Shown here piece by piece: positions 12,628 through 24,518 of a stretch of DNA of 64,000 bases. The translations under genes and the position numbers were made by a program. Numbering within the stretch: the first letter of the stretch is position 1; every line of letters starts with the position of its first letter. Source of the stretch: Limnanthes douglasii subsp. nivea. Its lineage: Eukaryota > Streptophyta > Magnoliopsida > Brassicales > Limnanthaceae. The stretch covers positions 118,986,771 through 119,050,770 of the forward strand of contig JAUPFV010000001.1 in the NCBI GenBank assembly GCA_036936605.1, read 5' to 3'. The notes beneath the pieces are model-generated. The model was not told where the DNA came from. It ran no database searches and saw only the letters and a list, made by a program, of their open reading frames with translations.

Positions 12628-12895
12628 TAGCAGCTTTGTTTGCAGTTTTCCAATAGATTTGTTAAAACTGGAGGGTTACAAGATAAAGCATTGTTCGTTG
12701 TGTGATCCTTCTTGGAGAAAAGAAAGCTTAGGGTGATGAAGTGTTCTGGCTAGAGCTGGGTTTGCTGTTGGCTGCTTATCTACTGGAGCTTTGTTTGCAG
12801 TTTTGCAAGAGATTCGTTAGAACTGGAGGGTTACAAGCTAGAACATTGTTCGTTATCTAATTCTTCTTGGAGATAGAAAGTTTAGGGTGAAGTGG
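12628..12895. repeat. Two imperfect tandem repeats in the LINE 3' region
   Basis: A unit of about 110 bp beginning GCTTTGTTTGCAGTTTT occurs at about 12,628-12,737 and again at 12,790-12,895, with a short spacer. It follows the LINE RNase H domain, so it is probably the LINE 3' untranslated region. Confidence 0.75.
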
Positions 12896-13265
12896 GTTTG
12901 TTGTTGGTTGCGTCGAGAAAATTTGTGTGTAAAGATGTTCTGTTTCTCTTCTCGACATGGCTGAGGTACTTCAGAGTATTGCATCTCGTCGGCCCTGGTT
13001 CAACGGTAGGCTCTGATTCGTGAACCGACGAGCTTGAAACAATTGGTGAGAGGTTGGTTTGGAAAAACCTCCTAGGTTTAACACTTTTGGTCGAAGAAGA
13101 GCCTTGGTCAGGCTCTGTGCTTGAGGTTACTGGTTTGTCGACCGGGGAAACAGGGAGGCCTGCAGCAATACGCCTTTCTCGTTCAACCTTTTGGGCCTTT
13201 TCTAACTCTGATAAATTAAGCCACCCACCTTTGATTAAAGCGTGGAGAATTCGAAAGGGTTGCAA
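12882..13265 (-). pseudogene. N-terminal part of a Tat-gypsy antisense ORF (copy 2)
   Basis: This minus-strand ORF of 127 codons begins MQPFRILHALIKGGWLNLSE and continues with a charged block, EKAQKVERERRIAAGLPVSP, then a serine/proline-rich stretch. The same start with nearly the same residues occurs in the antisense ORF of the complete Tat element at 51,905-52,213. It lies next to a Tat LTR (13,525-13,943), in the position and orientation expected of an ORF encoded opposite to gag-pol upstream of the 3' LTR. The rest of the ORF (toward lower coordinates) is missing at the junction with the LINE. Function unknown. In annotation databases such ORFs are often labelled putative gypsy-type transposon. 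Confidence 0.7.
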
Positions 13266-13524
13266 TGATTAAGGACGGCGCTTATGTCATCCTCATTAAA
13301 TGAAGAGGTTACTTTTTGAAGCAAGTGGGAGTGTGGCAAACCAGAGAGATACACGTGTCCCACGATTTCTGGCAAAAAACCGTTTAATTTCTGAGAACTT
13401 TTTCAGTTCGGATAAAGCTATCACAAGGTTAAAAAAAGTATGTCCGGATATGGCTGTGACCGGCTGCAGGCTATTTCTTAGGTCTTGCCCAAGGCCTTTG
13501 AGCACCACCTAAAAAATGGACTAC

Positions 13525-13943
13525 TGATGAGTCCGGATTTTGTCACCACTTTTGGTAAGAGCTGGACAGGGGTTATTCGGACACAATCCATCTAACCGGA
13601 CAGGGATGATTCAGACAACTTCCATTTAAAAAACTGTCCGAACAGGACAAAAGTATTAAAGACATAATCACTTCATGATTAAGCTAATCACTTGTTTACT
13701 TAAAAGCTAATGGGTCTTTGAACTCGACCCGAATCCATAAAAACACAACCCGAAAGCCCATATGGCCCAAAAAAGGGTATAAATACCCAACCACCTACAT
13801 TAAATGAGGGTAATGAAAATTAAATACAACCAGGCAGCTCAATTCTCCCTCTACATTCTACCCAAACATTAAATACTCACAAAATTGCACAAAACTCTAG
13901 ACAAAGTTACAAAATTACCCTCAAACGAAAATAAACCACACCA
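13525..13943 (+). repeat. Tat-type gypsy LTR (3' LTR of a truncated element)
   Basis: It starts TGATGAGTCCGG after a purine-rich CTAAAAAATGGACTAC and ends in ...AACCACACCA, giving TG...CA ends. It aligns in pieces with the LTRs at 41,862-42,235 and 52,489-52,866: the same start, the GGGTATAAATACCC promoter core, the CATTAA-TGAGGGTAATGAA stretch, TACAACCAGGCA and the CA-rich 3' end. It is longer (419 bp) and clearly diverged, so it represents a related subfamily. Confidence 0.8.
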
Positions 13944-14757
13944 GTATCATCTTCAAAATTCATCATATAGTTCTTGTATTGTTCGATGTGATCATCAGGA
14001 TTTTGCATCCCATCGAATTGTTTGACCTTAGAGATGTCAAATCGCTTCGGAATAGTAATGGACTTAATCTCAACTGTTAAAGGAGAATTTCTCTATTGTA
14101 GTCCTTGTACGTACTGGTCATCTCCTCTTGTTCCCATAACAACATACAAATTCTGATTAGCTACACCTGTGTACTGATTCGATTTATTTCATTCACACCA
14201 TTTTGTATCTCTTGTATAACAAGTTTCATTGTCTCTCTTTGGTTTATATGATTTATGCAACTTTCGATGCCGACCTCTTTATCCTTTCAAAGATCAATTG
14301 TATTTTATCTACTTGAACAAGCCTTCCTTAGATTCCGAGTTGTCAAATTCATTATCGCTAAATGTGATATACATATGCTTATCTTTTTTTTCTTTTCGAG
14401 AAGTTCGATGTTTTTTGTCATATTGAAAATTTGCTTTCCTCCGATCGCTTCAAATCTGATGAGCTGTATACGATTGATAATATTGATTTTCCAGCTCGTA
14501 TTTCTCTTCAACTTGTCGTACTTCAGGTTTTAGCCTACCTGACTGTATATATTGTTCTTCTTTAACATACTTGTAGTTCAATGCTGTTATTTTGTCCAGC
14601 AATCGATTCCTTCAAACCTTGATATCTGAATGACCTTGTTGCACAAGATTTTCATCATTTTTTTTACTTTTATCCCTACACATATTAGATTTGAATGTTT
14701 CAATTGCTTTCCGAACTGTTGGATCAACATCATTTCCTGGTTCCATATCAATCTAGA
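13944..14757 (-). pseudogene. Gypsy gag fragment (minus strand)
   Basis: On the minus strand from about 14,745 the sequence reads MEPGNDVDPTVRKAIETF and continues in shifted pieces to a gag core near 14,070-13,950: PKRFDISKVKQFDGMQNPDD then HIEQYKNYMM, the usual D-G-x-x-D-P-x-x-H retrotransposon gag signature. It lies just downstream of a minus-strand LTR and primer-binding site (14,826-15,129), so it is the 5' end of an element. The gag is cut at 13,944, precisely where the Tat LTR ends, implying that the Tat element inserted here. Confidence 0.75.
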
Positions 14758-14825
14758 GTGATATAATTGAGCAAGAATTAATTTCTATTTTTTGACGTGA
14801 AATCAGGGTATTAATCAAATAAAAC

Positions 14826-14844
14826 TTCCACTATAGTCGCCAAT
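14826..14844 (-). other. Primer-binding site of the minus-strand gypsy element
   Basis: Minus-strand TTGGCGACTATAGTGGAAG lies immediately after the LTR. TGGCGACT is complementary to a tRNA 3' end finishing in CGCCA, as in some plant arginine tRNAs. The tRNA identity is inferred from few bases. Confidence 0.6.
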
Positions 14845-15129
14845 TGTAAGTAAGAATCTAGTTTCTTGAGAGAGAAAGTAAAGAAAGAGTTTAGTTGTAG
14901 AGAGAGAGAGAGAGAAAAGGTAAGCTTTGTCTAATCAAAAAGCGGCACCCTTTATACGTCGCCTCATCATTTATTTATAGGCGCACTAGACTTAGTATAA
15001 CTGAATTAGTTAAACAAAGGGGTAAATTTCTCTTTAACCCCTTATATTTACAAGTAGCTTAAATACTCTCTTTAAACCATACAATTTATCACATACATCA
15101 TTAATTGTATTACATTTAGGCCCTTAACA
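14845..15129 (-). repeat. Gypsy 5' LTR
   Basis: On the minus strand this runs from TGTTAAGGGCC (15,129) to ...TTCTTACTTACA (14,845), about 285 bp, with a TATA-like CTATAAATAAATG about 110 bp before the end and a CT-rich stretch at the 3' end. The gag that follows on the same strand confirms it is the 5' LTR. Confidence 0.75.
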
Positions 15130-15259
15130 ATTCATATCCTTATCAAAAAGTATGATACATCACTCATGTTTACCATTATATCTTTAGGGGGAAGCTATCA
15201 AATGTGCCACTTATATACTCAGCTAAGTACCCACTAAGGATACGTTTAGGACCCAGTAT

Positions 15260-17310
15260 GAGATTTGGAGTGAGGGTAGAACCAATTTAAAGCATCTGCT
15301 TTGTGTGGGGTTGTCCGGCTGAAGCAAGGCCTTGCAAATCTCTTGAGAAGAAAATGTACCAAAAAATAATGAGTTGCATATTCATAGGTTATTCCGAATA
15401 TTGTAAGGAGATTAAATTTTATGATTCTCTTGTTAGTATAATATATGAGACAGGAACGACCAAGTTTGTAAAGGATGTTGAGTTTGGGGGAATAATAAGG
15501 CGACATATATTGATTTTGAGGAAGAATCCATATAGATTCATGACGGTTTTAATGAGGATACTCAGGTATTAGAATATTGGTATGTAATGCCAATCATTTC
15601 CATCCAGATAGAACATGGTAATCCTCAAATTAACACCGATTTTTCACTTGAGGGTTCTAACCCTGATACGAATATGCTAGGTAGAACAAAATAAACTTTA
15701 AGATAATGTTCCACAAGAAGATCAAAATAATATCATAATGAACAAACTATACCTCCTCAAGAAGTACAACAATAAAAAATAATTCCTTTAAGAAGGTCCA
15801 CGAGAGAAAAGGATAGCAATATAGGTTCATCATTCATATTATATATTTGGGAGCAGGATGAGTCTTGTGCTGGTATAGTAGATGATCCTTCATCTTACAA
15901 ACAGGCCATGTCAATCTCTAACTCTTGACAATGGACTGGCATTATGAAGGAAGATTATAAATCGATGTAAGAAATAAGGTATGGTATATTGTCCCATTAC
16001 CTAAAGGGAAAAATAAAATTGGTTGTAAGTGGATTTACAAAACCAAACGTAGTTCCATGGATAATGTGAAAGACATAAAGCACGTCTTGTAGCAAAAGGT
16101 TATACTAAACATTAATGGATTGATTTTAAAGAAACCTTTGTTTTGGTATTAACGAAGGATTCTTTTATAATAATCATGGCATTAGTTGCACATTTTAACC
16201 ATGAGATCCATTAGATGGATGTAAAGACCGTTCTTTTCAATGTTGATATTGAGGAAACGATCTATATGTAACCATAATATTATATAAAAATCAACTCAAA
16301 GGATCTTGTTTGCTAGAAGTAAGGAAATCCATCTATGGGCTCAAATAAGCCTCTTGTTAATGATACAACAAAATCCTTGAGTTGATATTCAGTTATGACT
16401 TTGAGATCAAATATATTGAGTATTGTATGTATCACAAGTTCAGTGGGAGTAATTTAATATTTATTATATTATATCTATATATATATATATGACATATTAC
16501 TTGCCTCGAACAATAAGGAATGTTTACACACTTAATGATGCCAGTTTTGCATTAGGAATACAGATACATAAGGATCTTTCTCGTGGTATTCTTGTATTGT
16601 CACAAAATGTATTCTGTTACAATGTTACAGATTGGCAGATTGCAAACCCCTAAGTACTCTTATAGCAAAGGGTGACAGGCTTAGTCTGGGCTAATGTCTT
16701 AAGATAAAACTTGGGATTGAGGAAATAAAAATAGTCCTTTATGCTTTGGCAGTTGGGAGTTTAATGTATGCTCAACTTTGTACTAGGTCATGCATTTCCT
16801 TTGATGTAAAAATGTTGTGGAGATATAATAAGTAACCCAGGCATGGATCACTCAAAGTTAATTAAAAATGTACTCCAGTATCTTCATTTACAAAGGGGCA
16901 CATGTTGACATATGTGAAGTTGAATAAACTGGAGATTACTGGGTATTCCGACTTAGTTTTTGGTAGATGCAAAGACACACTAAAAAATCACTTCGGGTAG
17001 CATATTCTCATTAGCTGGAGGTGAATATCCTGAAAAGTTTAAAGTAAACATTTATTGCATTATCAATCATGAAAGAAATATTTTATTGCGTGTTTTGAGG
17101 CATCAAACCGATAATTATGGCTGCGGAAATTTGTAGTATAATACTCTAACAGTAATAGAAACTTGTATTAGTTCCAAACACATAGACATGAAGATCTTAT
17201 ATGTTAAAGAGATAGTTCAAATGGATTGGATAACTATAGATCACATCAACGCAAAATCCATGATAGTAGATCCTCTTGTAAAGGCGGTTTTGCCTAAGGT
17301 TTTCTAAGGA
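15260..17310 (+). pseudogene. Heavily decayed copia pol (integrase end, RT, RNase H)
   Basis: At 15,303-15,570 it reads VWGCPAEARP followed by IFIGYSEYCKEIKFYD, the C-terminal integrase region of Ty1/copia elements. Shifted pieces follow: RRSTREKD at about 15,790; GCKWIYKTK at about 16,025; LVAKGYTKH near 16,090; MDVKTVLFNVDIEETIYM near 16,220-16,270; and an RNase H tail ending in MDWITIDHINAKSMIVDPLV near 17,220-17,280. There are many stops and frameshifts. It belongs to the same family as the shorter remnants in the 3.9-kb repeats, since the RNase H and the sequence after it (to about 17,780) align with both. Confidence 0.8.
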
Positions 17311-17414
17311 CACACCATTAGTATGGGTGAAGTTTATTTAGATAGTTTCATTGGAGAATTTTTAATAAGATATGATGTTATATGCTGCAGTATTGTGCAT
17401 ATTAAGTTTTATTG

Positions 17415-17416
<2 letters not shown>

Positions 17417-17470
<54 letters not shown>
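17417..17470. repeat. (TA)n microsatellite
   Basis: About 27 TA dinucleotides in the 3' part of the copia remnant. Confidence 0.95.
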
Positions 17471-17472
<2 letters not shown>

Positions 17473-17839
17473 GTGGAAACATTTATTGATATATGGACTA
17501 TATTGGATCTCCAAATATAGGAACCATTTAAGAGTAGATTTGTAAGATTACAAAACATATTAATTTTAGGCTACAATTCATAATTGCGCCAAATAATTGA
17601 TTAATAAATGTAATGTAATTATTGTTGCACCCTGTTATTCACATTATGAGAAATAGGAAATTAGTCTTTTATTGTTATCAATCATGTACAGGGTTGTTAA
17701 AAAATGTTGGGTAGTCTTTAATAATTAACAAAGTTGATTGGATCTTTGGTATGAATAAATAATAATAAAGATAGTAAGAAAATAATTACTTTGTTTTATT
17801 AGGTACTCGTACTTTACCTTTTATTTAATCCATATGTTT

Positions 17840-18120
17840 TAATTTGTGTTATTTTGAGTTTGATTTTTTGAATTAGATGGCTCAGTTAATTCAGTTTGTC
17901 TCATTTGAGTTTGATTGATTAAGTTTGGTTTTTTGTATTAGATGGTTTGATTAATTGTATTAGTTGGTTTGATTGGTTTCATTAAATTGTTTGAATTTGA
18001 TTATATATTGATTTACTTGTGTTATATTTTAATGTCTAATTTGATTGGTTTGATTTATTGTGTTATACATAATTGACTATTGATTGGTTTGATGAATTGC
18101 ATTTGTTGTTTTATTGATAT
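17840..18120. repeat. Degenerate TTGATTGG/TTTGATT-rich minisatellite
   Basis: Words such as TTGGTTTGATT and TTTGAGTTTGATT recur irregularly over about 280 bp. It lies between the copia remnant and the PMD pseudogene. No coding capacity is seen. Confidence 0.6.
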
Positions 18121-18139
18121 ATTTTTATCTGTTTTTAGG

Positions 18140-19400
18140 ATCGACTATTTATCAGTTGTTACATGTTATACGAGACACGTTGGGAATAAAATTTGGACGG
18201 TTAGAAGCGGTCATACATGAAAGTTTTAGGATTTTGGTGATCTTATCCACATCTTGCGACGTTGGATAACTAAAGTTCATCTCGCGGAGACATTCATCAA
18301 AAGATGTCCTAAAAAGATAAATTATTTTCATTTTGAGTTTGATGAATTGATAGTTACACTAGAGAACGTCCATGTTATTAGGACCTTTCGGTGATAAGTG
18401 ATATTTAGTGCCTTTAGTTTATGCAGATGATAGAAAGAGGATCTAATATTTATCAATTATGCTTGGTATTATTTTTTGTGTACTAAAAATAAATTAGCTT
18501 TACTAAATATGAGAAATAATATTATTTGTCACTATTCATTACATGAAACATTTTGGTCTGAGGTATATAAACAATGACACTCTCACGAAACCTATGATCA
18601 CTTATGCAAATTGTGTATTTATTCAATTGATGTATATTTGCAAACAAAATGGTTAACACCATTGCTTTATACTATCTTCACTTCTTTAAGAATCAAAGAG
18701 AGTTGTTGAAATATTAATAATATGCAATGATATTTTCCTCATCCATACCATTATATTGGGAAAATTCAATTCAAAGGATAAAAACAATTGTAGCTTCATT
18801 GGGAAGCTAGAAGCATAAATTCACCACAATTACCATTTGTTAGTGGATCCGCTATACAATACTCTATTTTTCGTACTTGTACTGATATTTTTCAAGTAAA
18901 TCTGAATTGCAAATAACTAGTCTAGATTTGTGCAGACATATAATTTAGATGTTTCTAGAAATGTATGTAAGTTCGGTTAAAATTTTGATTTTATTATTGT
19001 TCTCATTTTTGTATCATAAATTATAATAAACTTTTATTTTTTTATTTCATTTTTGTTAGTTTAACTTATAGATATATTATTAAATAGAGCATATCGTTCA
19101 ACAATTTTGGCCATATTCAAAAGATACCATGCTCAATCCAAATTGTTTTACCTAAGTGTAATAAACGTGCTAGAGTATAGTTTCTTTTTACACTGATACG
19201 TGTGGAGAAACGGGCTGGATCATTTGATACATTATAAGTACAAAGGTCCAAAACAAATTGAAGGCTTTAAACTAAAAATTTGAGTTATCGATTTTGGTAC
19301 ATGCCTAACTTTCAGCACATTTTATCCAACCAGAATATGCTCAACCTCAAAAAACATGTTAAACAAAACCCTAATTCGAGTAAGTTACGTTTAACGCCAC
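18140..19400 (+). pseudogene. Plant mobile domain (PMD / MAIN-like) pseudogene
   Basis: Plus-strand translation at about 18,285-18,395 gives KINYFHFEFDELIVTLENVH. This matches the core of the plant mobile domain, where an FHxxxGExTxTLEDVxxLxGL block is typical. A later piece near 18,590-18,690 (TYDHLCKLCIYSID, then a two-leucine helix) matches the next conserved block, and EHIVQQFWPYSKDTMLN near 19,090-19,135 matches the ERVxRQFGYxQxIP block. YRFWYMPNFQHILSNQ at 19,283-19,330 fits the last block. The blocks are in the expected order but separated by stops and shifts. PMD genes occur both as host genes and as passengers of transposons. Here it sits convergent to a MULE-OTU remnant. Confidence 0.6.
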
Positions 19401-19849
19401 TATGCGTCCAACGCGACTTTAGTAGTACAAAACTACTCATACACTTGCTTTTTAGTTTGATATTATGAAAAAATGGAATATAATTCCGACAATGATGTAT
19501 ATAGAAACATATGAACATATAAAACAAAATATTAATTAGATAAATCACCCTAACATTAACGTATTCGAGCATAAGGTAACTAATTTACTTACAAAAAAAA
19601 TTGAAAAAAAATTATAATCTCTTTGATAGGGTATGAATACGGTAGGAACTGTGTGAAGATAAAAAAAAATTAAATCATATTCGAGCAAAATCGTACCACA
19701 CGTTGATAATGAGTGACTATAACGGACCTGATGTTAGACGATGTCATCCAAAAATGCTTATCAGAATGAATTTAAAATAAATTTAACTTGAATAGATTTT
19801 TATTTATGAACAATACATTTTGAAGTGTAAATCTCGGTTATCTTTTATT

Positions 19850-21990
19850 TCGACCATCAAATACAACCTCACATATGCCCATTTTTCCTCGACATCATTA
19901 AGTCATTTAGATATAGTCTGATAACTGCAATGTCTATCTCGGGTAACATCCTCAACATGAGACATATAAGGGTGTATAAATTTTAGAATGTGATTCGCAA
20001 ACAACAAAGCATCTTCGACCTTATTAAGAGTAAGATTTAGTATTGTTTGTCGTCTATGGCGGACATGGGCATAGATTGTTTTTACCGTGCTACCGACTGT
20101 ATTGAGCGTATTAGCATTATTTATTTGGTTGATGAAATGCTTGAAATAAAATTTATCACATTTAGTTTACTGGTATGACCTAAAAACATTTATACCCTAG
20201 TATTAGTTGGTTTCCTCGGTTGTACCACATGAAGTTTTTAAAAGATTAAGAGTTTACATCATCTTATTTATTATATGGTCCTGCATGTCTAACATGTATA
20301 ATAAAAATGTTGATTATTCTTATTTTTTGTCAAAATATCTTCAAACATAATTTCAAACGATGAATAATATATAAATATTTCCAAAATTGATCGCATAAGG
20401 TTAACCAAATGATCTTATGTTATCTCTTATACATCACTTCACGTGCACAAAGAAACTTGTGTCTTAATTTAACAATACATTTATATTTTCCCGATCGGCT
20501 CATGTATCTCTACTTCGTTTATAACTATTTGACAACATATTTAAGCCCGTTCATGATACTAAACCTCAAATATGGATAAATTATATAAACATTAATAGTA
20601 TGTTTAACACTTAACTTAGTTTTCTTGAAGGATTTCATAGTTTTTTATGTTGAAGATCAAACAAAGTGTGAACTTTGATCTTGAACAGTTCGAAATTAAG
20701 TTGACTCAAACTGAAGTATGTTTTAGGTTCAAGTGAGCATTCTCAAACTTATAAAATACACATGAAAAAGTTTAATTATAACAGTTATTATTTTCAAAAG
20801 TGTAAGTTAAATATTGATAATTATTTACCAAATGGTTGTTGTGTTGCCCAGATTTTACATCTCGTTCATGAAGTGATTAAGAATTTTTCATTTTTATGTT
20901 TTATCTTATAAATATTAACATAATGAGCGATGGTTGCGTATTCATTGAATAATTCTTTCATTGTTACTAGGTTTGTTTTCAGCTCATCCACCATTTTTTA
21001 TTTGACCGTTTTGTTCTAAATAACATAAACTCATCGAAATCTTCCACTTTTAATGTATACTTTTTTGCATTTGCAAGCCTTTTTTAAATTTCACTGCATG
21101 ACATATGAACTTATGGACTCAGTTAAGAAATACATATTCAATAGCTCGCATGAAGACCAACTTCCGATCTGTCAAAAATAAAACTCGGTAAGGTAGACAT
21201 ATTATCATCCATCACCAAGTGTGAATGAGTGAAATCCTACATGTAGTTCTTTATCTTCTTCGAACTCATAAAAATAGAAGAAATATAAAATTTTATAATT
21301 TATTAGAGTACCACAAACAACTTCGAATAATGGTATTTTGTACCTTTTTGTCTTGTAAGTATTGTTCATGATAGATACTCACATGAATATTCCCATTAAG
21401 TTAATTCTTGTAAGGTCTGTAAAAAACATTGGTATTTATATTTGATCCTTTCATTTTCCGGTGTTATTCTAAGTAACTTGTTCTCCTTCATTTTCGATAA
21501 CAAGTATTATATGTGAGACTAACTGAATTTTTTGACATAACGATGTTTTTTGCTGGATATTGTAGATGTTGCGTATTGGATACATTACGCGGGTTATAGG
21601 TCTTAAAACCTGAATATATCACTAAGACACGCACCCGGTAACAATAATTTACGAACCAACTCTTCTTTGTCTTAATTTAGTTTTGCGGTATATAAATTTC
21701 CTTTGAAGTATGTGCCTGATGGTAGGTTGTGTTATCTGTATATAAAGGTTAGTCATCTATAACAAAAGAAATGATATAATAGGATGCACTCAAAATTGAG
21801 ATGGAAAATCACTTTTTTTTGTATATAATCTTCTTTTTACAGCATCCGATATAGTTTTTAAAAAACAATATCATACCTCTCGCATTTGTAAAGAACCTAA
21901 GACATTTTTCACTCCGTTCATCGAATAAAGGATAATGATGATGATGTATTCTAAGTTGGAACCTACACATTGAACCCATTCAATTAATTA
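19850..21990 (-). pseudogene. Decayed MULE-OTU transposase with OTU-like C-terminus
   Basis: On the minus strand, about 20,230-19,845 stays open for a long run. It has a basic linker (VVQPRKPTNTKG), then helix-rich sequence, then VEDVTRDRHCSYQTIS and WAYVRLYLMVEI. That last part matches the OTU-like cysteine protease motif of plant MULE-OTU proteins (usual form: a D-G-x-C-G-F/Y-R-A-I-A block, then a W-x-x-V-R block); the Cys is kept but neighbouring residues have changed. Upstream, toward 21,400-21,250, is the MULE transposase hallmark TYKKKRYKIPLFEVV, as in copy 1. The order transposase then OTU is that of the family. Many stops and shifts, so not functional. Confidence 0.65.
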
Positions 21991-22328
21991 TGGTTTAGTG
22001 TAATATTCGTGCGTGGAAAACAAATATATGTAATCAGCATGCAAACAAACCTCAACAGGTTCCTATAAAATTATATCGTCATTCATTATTAGAGTACGAT
22101 ACAACGTAAAAATCCTAAACCTAATGAATAACGTACATAAAAAATGTATAGACATTTTCACATATTCTCAGCAAAATGCATGCACAAAGTTTCATGTGTT
22201 GCGCAAATGCATATGTAAATTTGCATGATCCACACAAAAAATTGTATTGTTTTTAAATTCAACATCCAAAAGTACATAAACATTTTGTATAACTTATGAA
22301 AAATTACAGTTTCTATTTTTAAAAACAA

Positions 22329-22330
<2 letters not shown>

Positions 22331-22368
<38 letters not shown>
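22331..22368. repeat. (TA)n microsatellite
   Basis: TA expansion present only in copy 2 of the 3.9-kb repeat, marking divergence after duplication. Confidence 0.95.
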
Positions 22369-22371
<3 letters not shown>

Positions 22372-22825
22372 CATGGCATATCTCTCATGTACATTTAACA
22401 TTTATGTGTTTGATTTCATGACCTAGTATTCGTTAGCAAATAGTATTTACTGGAAAAACCTAAAACTATATGTTCAATTTGTTGTTGATTTGGTTAGTTA
22501 TCATTAACAAAGAGTATTCATTGGGGAAAAAATGGTGCTCAGTATCCAATTATAGAGGTCAAGATGAAGGCAAGTTAATGGGTCTCACACTTTGGCAGAA
22601 TAAAGTAAGTTATACTCTAGTTAGTGTCACTATCAGTTTTTTAGTTTCTTAATATTTCTATGATAATTGTCAACGAAATGTGAAGCTTTGATCAGTAATT
22701 CCATTGCTTGTTAGAATTTAATAACTTGGTACAGTTCACAAGCTCATTTATAGGCATTTAGTTCTTTATAAGTGTCATCTTAATTACTTTTGTTATAATT
22801 ATCACAAAATACATATATCGAAAGT

Positions 22826-23610
22826 GTGTTACAATATTATGTATTAGAAAACTACAAATCCTTAAGTATTCCTATAGAAAAAGGGGACAGACTAAGTCTT
22901 AATCAATGTCCAAAGATAAAAATTAAGATTAGTGAAATAAAAATATTTCCTTATGCTTCAGCATTTGAGAGTTTAATGTATGCTCAATTTTATACTAGGT
23001 TGGACATTGACTTTGCTGTGAATATGTTAGGGAAATACATAAGTAACCCGAACATGAAGCACTAGATGGAAGTGAAAATTGTACTCCATATCTGCAAAGA
23101 ACAAAAGGATGCATATTAACATATAGGAAGTCAAAAACACTAGAGGCTATTGGATATTCCGATTCAGATTTTGGTGGATGCGTAAACACACTCAAAAGAA
23201 CTTTGGGAAATATATTCTTATTGGTTGAAGGTGTAATATCCTGGAAAAGTGTGAACAAATACTTACTAAATCGTCCATCATGTCAGAAAAAATTATTACA
23301 TGCTTCAAAGCATCGAACCAGTCATTATACCTGCAGAATTTCATCACAAGATTGCATATTGTACAAGGGATAAAAGGTCCCATGAGGTTGTATTGTCACA
23401 ATAATTCTATAGTGTAGTATTCTAACAACAATAAGAGTTCGTCTAAATCTAAACATATAGACATAAAATTCATGTATATTAAAGAGAGAGTTCAGATGGA
23501 TCATATAAGTATAGAGCACATTGGTACAAACTCGACGATATCAGATCCTCTGACAAATACAGTATTGCTTAAGGTTTTCCAAGAACACCAGCAGTACGAG
23601 TGTAGTTGAT
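22826..23610 (+). pseudogene. Copia RNase H / pol C-terminal remnant, copy 2
   Basis: Same fragment as at 2,690-3,480. FESLMYAQFYTRLDIDFAV is kept; here the methionine of S-L-M-Y-A-Q is preserved, whereas copy 1 has threonine. It is followed by GYSDSDFGG near 23,150-23,180 and the IEHIGTNSTISDPLTNT tail near 23,510-23,560. Each copy has private stops and substitutions, so the duplication is not very recent. Confidence 0.8.
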
Positions 23611-24253
23611 TTGGAGGATTGTTAGTTCTAGTGGGATTGCTTGTAATGGGATCCAATGATATATGTGATATTATATATGTAAAAGTTTATTGCAATATAT
23701 ATGCTTGGTTATATTTATTGATATTTATTTTTTATTAGATCTTCAAAGGTAGGATCATGTAATAGTAAATATATATAATTACAATTCATATTAATTTTAA
23801 ACCGCACACCATAATTGGAAGTAATTTATAGATGGCAATAATGTGATTATTCTTGCATCATAAGAGATAAATTCGAAAGAGGTTTTTAGTCCTTTATAGT
23901 TCATTGATCATGTACAGGGTTGAGAGTTCACCTATTGACAATAGATTCATGATACTCATTAAAGTTAAATATATTCTCGAGTAGTATATGACGGTCCAAA
24001 TTGGGAGATTATTTGAATATTTATGCACTAATATGTTAAAAATAGTATAAAAAAATAGCAAAGAGATCTATATGGTGATAGAAATTTTAGCTTCGTGGTG
24101 GTATGTGTTATCAATTTCTTTATCATGTGATAGATTTTAAAGGATTGTGGAGAAAAAAAAAAGAAGGAAAGAAGTCACTTGCCGAAGAAAGAGAGAGAAA
24201 GGTTACTTTTCTCACGAGGAGTAAATAACGCGGAGAAAATGAAAGATGATTCC

Positions 24254-24254
24254 A

Positions 24255-24314
<60 letters not shown>

Positions 24315-24318
24315 TAAA
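24254..24318. repeat. (AAT)n microsatellite
   Basis: About 18 AAT units, slightly interrupted at the 3' end; responsible for a spurious tyrosine-rich ORF on the other strand. Confidence 0.95.
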
Positions 24319-24518
24319 TGATGTGAAACGAATAAATGATGAAAAGAAGACAGAAAAAAACAATAAAAAAAATATTTAAAAAAAATTAAAATATTAATAT
24401 TAATAATTGTTGATAAATTTGAATAAATAATTCCTCCAAAATAAAAAAAACAATAAATTCGGTTTTAGTTGGTGGAATAAGGCCCTCCCTTAGCCCGATC
24501 GATTTTGACTCACTCGGG

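Larger units (their letters stand above)
20109..24035. repeat. Long direct repeat, copy 2 (about 3.9 kb)
   Basis: Second copy of the segment at 1-3,897, in the same orientation. Similarity ends at about 24,035 inside the copia LTR-like tail; copy 1 continues with copia-like sequence there, so copy 2 is the one truncated on the right. On the left, 19,845-20,108 continues the MULE-OTU remnant. Confidence 0.93.

Noticed and set aside
17323..17520. Plus-strand ORF with an Ile-Tyr repeat
   Set aside because: Translation of a (TA)n microsatellite.
24175..24363. Minus-strand ORF with a long tyrosine run
   Set aside because: Produced by the (AAT)n microsatellite.
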